A stretch of DNA of 10,880 bases from Mollicutes bacterium. Its GTDB lineage: Bacteria; Bacillota_I; Bacilli_A; Izemoplasmatales; Izemoplasmataceae. A model generated the notes under the pieces. That model searched no databases, was not told the origin of the DNA, and was given only the letters and a program-made list of their open reading frames with translations. The stretch spans positions 1 through 10,880 of the forward strand of contig PWKX01000048.1 of the NCBI GenBank assembly GCA_003559585.1, read 5' to 3'. The position numbers were made by a program, and so were the translations under genes. Below, one piece after another: positions 7,024 to 10,880 of this stretch (position 1 is its first letter; each line of letters opens with the position of its first letter).

Positions 7024-9039
7024 TTACCATCCTCCATCCTGATATTTTTTATCAACCACATTTTTAATGGTTTTTTCTTGAGTTTTAAACGCTTGGGTTA
7101 CAAGCCCATCTCCTTGTTTGTTAAAAGTCTCTACTGTTTCAACCGCGTGTGGGTTTTGCGCCCATGCTCGCCGGGCTACACCGCCCATCACATCAAACAT
7201 CACCGATGATTTTATAATGTCATCAACACGTCCACTGCCATCTAAAACAAGACCGTATCCACCGTTAAGGGCTTTAGATACACCGACACCACCACCGTTA
7301 TGTAAAGCCACCAAACTCATCCCTCTAGCAGCATTCCCCGCATAGATATGGGTGGCCATCTCACTCATGACATTAGAGCCATCCTTGATGTTGCTGGTTT
7401 CTCTAAACGGTGAATCTGTGCCACCAGTATCATGATGATCGCGTCCAATCATAATAGGACCAATCTCGCCGTCTTTCACCATCTTATTAAACTGAAGGGC
7501 AATGTCACGACGCCCCCAAGCATCTTGATACAAAATTCTAGCTTTTGTCCCAACCACCAACTGATTAGCTTCAGCTTGTTTAATCCATTCATAATTATCT
7601 TTATCTTGAAAGCGGCGGTTTGGATCAATCACATGCATCGCGGCTTGATCGGTTTTTCTTAAATCCTCATCGGTACCGGATAAACAAACCCATCTAAAGG
7701 GTCCATAGCCATAATCAAACAACACCGGCCCCATGATATCTTCAACATAGCTGGGATACATAAAACCATCTAAATCATTTTGACCGTTTTTACAAACGTT
7801 GATTACCCCAGCATCATACACAGCCTTTAAAAAGCTATTGCCGTAATCAAAGAAATATGTCCCGTTTTCATCTAAAGCTTCTATCGCTTTATAATGACGT
7901 TTCAACCCTTCATCAACCAATTTTTTAAACGATGCTTTATCTGATTTAATAAGCGCGGTTCTTTCTTCAAAGCTTAAACCAACAGGTGTATAACCCCCAT
8001 CATACACATTATGACACGACGTTTGGTCACTTAACAAGTCAATATGAATCTTATGTTTAACCGCATATTCAAGTAAATCAACAACATTCCCATGATAGGC
8101 TAACGACGCTGCTTTCTTAGAATTCATATGCTTTAAAGCCGCTTCAAAGGCTTCTTTCGGTGTGTCAAAAACCGCATCTACCCAACCTTGTTGATGCCGT
8201 GTGTGGATACGGGAGGCATCAACTTCTGCGATCAACCCAACACCACCAGCAATCTTAGTGGCTTTGCCTTGTGCACCACTCATACCGCCTAACCCACTCG
8301 ACACAAATAAGGTTCCTGTTAAGTTCCCTGTTTGTTCAATGCCCAACTTTAACCGCCCAGCATTGAGTAAGGTAGAATAGGTCCCATGCACAATGCCCTG
8401 CGGTCCAATATACATAAAACCACCAGCCGTCATTTGACCGTAATTAGCAACACCCAGTGCTTGCGCACGGTTAAACGAATCAGCATGATCATACATGCCA
8501 ATCATTAACCCATTGCTGAGCATTACCCTTGGCGCATGTTTAAACGATTTAAACAACCCTAAAGGATGACCACTCATCAACACCAAGGTTTCATCGTCTT
8601 TTAATATTGATAAATACCTCATTACCAACTGATACTGCATCCAGTTTTGAAACACTTGCCCACTCTCACCGTAGGTCACAAGTTCATAAGGGTATAAAGC
8701 CACTTCATGATCAAGGTTATTATCAATCATGACTTGAATCGCTTGACCTTCAATGGTTTTACCTTGATAACTTTGAATGGGAAGTCCCTTAATAACGCCC
8801 TTAGGCATAAACCGGTAACCATAAATTCTACCATAAGTCATCAGCTCATCCATGAACTCTTCAGCTAATAAATCATGCCACTTATTCGGAACATAACGCA
8901 ACGCATTTTTTAAAGCTTGCTCCGTTTCAGCTTTGCTTAACGTTAAGGTCCGCTTCGGTGCCCGTCTAACACCCTTTTTAAACACTGGCTTTTTAGGCAG
9001 TGAGGTGAAGATATCATCTAAGCGAATACGTCTTTCCAT
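7024..9039 (-). CDS. hutU: Urocanate hydratase (long form)
   Basis: This 671-aa enzyme adds water to urocanate to give 4-imidazolone-5-propionate, using tightly bound NAD+ as an electrophile. The NAD-binding glycine-rich region is SGLGGMSGAQGKATKIAGG (248-266); other conserved blocks are TAGGFMYIGPQGIVHGT (204-220), DQTSCHN (338-344), FRWVCLSG (448-455), GRDHHDTGGTDSP (532-544) and ALHNGGGVGV (578-587). It is over 100 residues longer than the roughly 555-aa Bacillus/Pseudomonas type. Length and block spacing fit the longer form known in animals and some anaerobic bacteria, so it is not a fusion. The start at ATG 9039 has GGAGG 7 nt upstream and overlaps the end of hutH by 22 nt. It ends in TAA, 1 nt before ftcD. 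It acts in the cytoplasm, presumably as a dimer. Confidence 0.96.
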   Translation of the reverse strand: MERRIRLDDIFTSLPKKPVFKKGVRRAPKRTLTLSKAETEQALKNALRYVPNKWHDLLAEEFMDELMTYGRIYGYRFMPKGVIKGLPIQSYQGKTIEGQAIQVMIDNNLDHEVALYPYELVTYGESGQVFQNWMQYQLVMRYLSILKDDETLVLMSGHPLGLFKSFKHAPRVMLSNGLMIGMYDHADSFNRAQALGVANYGQMTAGGFMYIGPQGIVHGTYSTLLNAGRLKLGIEQTGNLTGTLFVSSGLGGMSGAQGKATKIAGGVGLIAEVDASRIHTRHQQGWVDAVFDTPKEAFEAALKHMNSKKAASLAYHGNVVDLLEYAVKHKIHIDLLSDQTSCHNVYDGGYTPVGLSFEERTALIKSDKASFKKLVDEGLKRHYKAIEALDENGTYFFDYGNSFLKAVYDAGVINVCKNGQNDLDGFMYPSYVEDIMGPVLFDYGYGPFRWVCLSGTDEDLRKTDQAAMHVIDPNRRFQDKDNYEWIKQAEANQLVVGTKARILYQDAWGRRDIALQFNKMVKDGEIGPIMIGRDHHDTGGTDSPFRETSNIKDGSNVMSEMATHIYAGNAARGMSLVALHNGGGVGVSKALNGGYGLVLDGSGRVDDIIKSSVMFDVMGGVARRAWAQNPHAVETVETFNKQGDGLVTQAFKTQEKTIKNVVDKKYQDGGW

Positions 9040-10553
9040 ATCATGCCCTCCAACACTTCAAATGACATTTTATCTTCAATTAATAACGTTTCTACTTGGT
9101 CCATATACGGTTGCATCCAGGTATCTTCTTCAATAAATGGCACATGGTCTCTAATGCGGTTGTAAAATGACCTGGTTAATGGCCCGCATTTATGAAGCCC
9201 TTCAAAATCCAGTGCTTGAGCAGCTGTAAACATTTCAAGCCCGACCACTTTACGCGTATGTTTTAACACTTGTGAAGCATGTCTTGCCGCGATGGTCCCC
9301 ATTGAGACATGGTCTTCTTGATTGCCACTAGAAGGAATCGAATCCACACTCGCAGGATGACATAAAACCTTATTTTCACTAACCAAGGATGCCGCAACGT
9401 ATTGAACAATCATAAACCCTGAATTGCGTCCTTTTTCTTTAGCTAAAAACGGTGGAAAACGATCATTTAAATCTTTATTAACCAGCCGTTCTAATCGCCG
9501 TTCACTAATATTGGCTATCTCAGCAATGGCGATTTTAAGAAAATCCATCACCAAAGCAACCGGCTGGCCGTGAAAATTCCCTGCACTTAAACCTTGTTTT
9601 GTATCATGAAAAATCAATGGATTATCCGTCGCAGCGTTCATCTCTGTTTCTAAGACACCGCGCACATAATCAAATGTGTCTAATGAGGCGCCGTGCACTT
9701 GTGGCACACACCTAAGGCTATAGGCATCTTGAACATGATCATCACCTTGATGCGACACATTTTTAGAATCTTTAAGCACGCGGTTCATAAGCGCCGCAAT
9801 TTTTCGCTGACCTTTATGCGGTCTAACTTCATGAATTCTCGGATCAAAAACATCAATAATCCCTTTTAACGCTTCAAAACTCATCCCAGAAGCAACACTC
9901 GCATGAACCAAGGTTTGATATGCATCATAAAGCGTTAAGGCCCCTATGCTTGTCATAGCCTGTGTGCCGTTAATCAAGGCTAGGCCTTCTTTGGCCTCTA
10001 AACGTTCTAAAGGTTTGATGTTTGCTTCTTTTAACCCCTGTCTTGTTCGGTATCTCTTCTGTTTATAAAACACTTCACCTTCATTGATTAAAGGCAAAGC
10101 CATATGAGCTAAGGGCACTAAATCACCACTAGCCCCTAAAGAACCTTGGGCATAAACAACCGGTGTGATGCCATGATTTAAAAATTTGACTAACAACTGG
10201 ACAACCTCTAAACGAATACCACTAAACCCTTTAATAAGGGCATTCACACGCAGCAACATCATCCCTCTAACGACCGCTTCATCTAACACATCGCCTGTGC
10301 CACACGCATGTGACATTAAAAGATTCTTTTGCAAATCAGAAAGTTCCTCAGGATCAATTCTTTCATTGCTTAGTTTACCAAACCCAGTATTCACACCATA
10401 AACTGTCTGGCCGTGTTTCACCATATTCTCGACCACACTTCTTGATTTTTGCACAACCTTCATCGCGTTTTTATCTATAGAAACCGGTTCATGAAACCGT
10501 GCGACTTTCACCAATAATGGAATCGTTAATGATTCACCTGTCAGTTTAATCAT
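9018..10553 (-). CDS. hutH: Histidine ammonia-lyase
   Basis: This 511-aa enzyme removes ammonia from L-histidine to give trans-urocanate and is the entry step of the operon. The Ala-Ser-Gly triad that cyclises to the MIO electrophile is at 141-143 in GSLGASGDL. Active-site residues match the family: Y53 in VYGVNTGFG, H82 in SHACGTG, N195 in NGTQ, the DAYSLRC..PQVHG block (276-288), and E414 in QEDHVSMG. Spacing also fits histidine rather than phenylalanine ammonia-lyase, and the hut neighbours confirm it. Length is normal. ATG 10553 has a near-perfect AAGGAGGTG 6-7 nt upstream. It is the first gene of the operon, directly behind the candidate promoter and cre site, and ends in TAG within hutU. 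Ammonia released here could serve as nitrogen source; the sequence does not show whether carbon, nitrogen or one-carbon supply is the main gain. Confidence 0.97.
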   Translation of the reverse strand: MIKLTGESLTIPLLVKVARFHEPVSIDKNAMKVVQKSRSVVENMVKHGQTVYGVNTGFGKLSNERIDPEELSDLQKNLLMSHACGTGDVLDEAVVRGMMLLRVNALIKGFSGIRLEVVQLLVKFLNHGITPVVYAQGSLGASGDLVPLAHMALPLINEGEVFYKQKRYRTRQGLKEANIKPLERLEAKEGLALINGTQAMTSIGALTLYDAYQTLVHASVASGMSFEALKGIIDVFDPRIHEVRPHKGQRKIAALMNRVLKDSKNVSHQGDDHVQDAYSLRCVPQVHGASLDTFDYVRGVLETEMNAATDNPLIFHDTKQGLSAGNFHGQPVALVMDFLKIAIAEIANISERRLERLVNKDLNDRFPPFLAKEKGRNSGFMIVQYVAASLVSENKVLCHPASVDSIPSSGNQEDHVSMGTIAARHASQVLKHTRKVVGLEMFTAAQALDFEGLHKCGPLTRSFYNRIRDHVPFIEEDTWMQPYMDQVETLLIEDKMSFEVLEGMIWKDVFA

Positions 10554-10566
10554 CGTTGCACCTCCT

Positions 10567-10583
10567 TATAATCACCGATTATA
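10567..10583. promoter_or_regulatory. Perfect 17-bp dyad over the hut -10 and start site
   Basis: TATAATC-ACC-GATTATA is a perfect 7+7 inverted repeat with a 3-bp centre. It contains the proposed -10 hexamer of the hut promoter and spans the predicted start of transcription. This is a classical place for a repressor operator, but the -10 sequence itself supplies part of the symmetry, so it may be partly coincidental. Confidence 0.4.
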
Positions 10584-10606
10584 TATTAGCATAATTTAAT
10601 GGTAAA
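10578..10606 (-). promoter_or_regulatory. Candidate hut operon promoter
   Basis: TATAAT (10583-10578, perfect -10) lies 17 bp downstream of TTTACC (10606-10601, 4 of 6 matches to TTGACA). Transcription would begin near 10571, giving a leader of about 18 nt that is mostly ribosome binding site. An alternative extended -10 (TGC then TAATAT, 10591-10583) is shifted about 5 bp upstream. Confidence 0.65.
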
Positions 10607-10609
10607 TTA
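10592..10609. promoter_or_regulatory. AT-rich dyad across the hut -35
   Basis: TAATTTA-ATGG-TAAATTA is a perfect 7+7 inverted repeat with a 4-bp centre, covering the -35 and part of the spacer. It could be an operator half-site cluster or chance in AT-rich sequence. Confidence 0.25.
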
Positions 10610-10621
10610 AAGCGTTTACAT
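10606..10621 (-). promoter_or_regulatory. Catabolite-responsive element (cre) candidate
   Basis: The minus-strand sequence ATGTAAACGCTTTAAT matches the classical cre consensus WTGNAARCGNWWWCAW at 15 of 16 positions; the one mismatch is A for C at position 14. It touches the upstream edge of the -35 of the hut promoter. In Bacillus, CcpA with HPr-Ser-P binds such sites, and hut is repressed by good sugars. The position suggests the same control here, provided the organism has CcpA. Confidence 0.7.
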
Positions 10622-10647
10622 CCATACAGCCCATCTATTTTATCCAT

Positions 10648-10677
10648 AAAAAAAGATGAGCGGCTAAGCTCATCTTT
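10648..10677 (-). terminator. Intrinsic terminator of the MATE gene
   Basis: Arms 10677-10668 (AAAGATGAGC) and 10661-10652 (GCTCATCTTT) form a perfect 10-bp stem with a 6-nt loop, followed on the minus strand by a run of seven T (10654-10648). It starts 8 nt after the MATE stop codon and separates that gene from the hut promoter. Confidence 0.9.
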
Positions 10678-10685
10678 AAACCATA

Positions 10686-10880
10686 TTAAACCGCTTCATG
10701 CGTTACTTGTTTACCAACCCAACGCATGGATAACCAACGCATAAACACCAGTAATCCGCGCATGCATTCATCGGCAGCTAAGCCAATCACAATCCCAAGC
10801 AACCCATATTCTAATCTAATGCCCAACACATAAGACAAGCCTACCGCTAAGCCAAACATACTAAAAATAGCAATCACCAC
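10686..10880 (-). CDS. MATE family efflux transporter, C-terminal fragment (gene continues beyond window)
   Basis: Sixty-four codons of the 3' end are present and the frame is still open at the window edge, so the gene is cut by the window rather than broken. The residues show two hydrophobic segments (about 1-20 and 26-48 of the fragment). The loop GIRLEYGLLGIVIGLAADE followed by an arginine-rich helix and a short charged tail is typical of the last two helices of NorM/DinF-type MATE antiporters. These proteins export drugs or metabolites using Na+ or H+ gradients. The substrate cannot be inferred. It ends in TAA and is followed by a strong terminator, so it is not part of the hut operon. 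Confidence 0.75.
   Translation of the reverse strand: MVIAIFSMFGLAVGLSYVLGIRLEYGLLGIVIGLAADECMRGLLVFMRWLSMRWVGKQVTHEAV

Noticed and set aside
7023..7061. Longer ftcD reading beginning inside hutU
   Set aside because: It would cover the GGAGG ribosome site of ATG 7022, and the residues before MKPIVQC have no family similarity.
10554..10685. HutP-type antiterminator leader or riboswitch ahead of hutH
   Set aside because: The only strong hairpin belongs to the MATE terminator upstream of the promoter. The predicted leader is about 18 nt, too short for a structured switch.
1..10880. CRISPR array, tRNA or rRNA genes, insertion sequences, prophage genes
   Set aside because: No spaced repeats, cloverleaf-like segments, transposase or integrase motifs or long terminal inverted repeats were seen on reading both strands.

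Overview
The window looks like chromosome from a low-GC, wall-less or Firmicutes-related bacterium, most plausibly an Acholeplasma-type mollicute. This is inference from AT-richness, strong Bacillus-type ribosome binding sites and gene content, not a sequence match. Three well-supported genes (ftcD, hutI and the GT8 glycosyltransferase) end in TGA, and ftcD/hutI share an ATGA junction. TGA is therefore a stop here, which argues against Mycoplasma or Spiroplasma with UGA = Trp. All confident genes lie on the minus strand, so transcription runs from high to low coordinates.

Layout in transcription order: the 3' end of a MATE-family efflux gene (10686-10880) ends in a strong terminator. A 132-bp intergenic region follows, with a candidate promoter, a 15/16 match to the CcpA cre consensus and two perfect dyads. 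Then comes a tightly packed histidine-utilisation operon, hutH-hutU-ftcD-hutI-fchA (10553 to 4146), whose genes overlap or are 1 nt apart. Together they take histidine to urocanate, imidazolonepropionate and formiminoglutamate, then pass the formimino group to tetrahydrofolate to give methenyl-THF, ammonia and glutamate. No histidine transporter and no dedicated hut regulator lie in the window. At the fchA stop there is a hairpin whose second arm could also pair with the ribosome binding site of the next gene, a GT8 glycosyltransferase (3092-4105).

A strong promoter (TTGACT-17-TATGAT) then drives a hemolysin III/PAQR-type membrane protein and a DegV-family fatty-acid-binding protein, ended by a clear terminator at 1509-1535. 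The 270-bp gap 1270-1539 also holds a plus-strand-oriented terminator with no visible plus-strand gene, and a candidate promoter for the last gene. That gene (55-1269) is a visibly AT-richer, unrecognised 404-aa protein. Its frame stays open and strongly hydrophobic past its TAA to the window edge.

The enzymes are ordinary family members. The points that merit a second look are the hut control region, the hairpin between fchA and the glycosyltransferase, and the unknown gene with its possible interrupted membrane tail. I did not find a convincing new multi-gene system.
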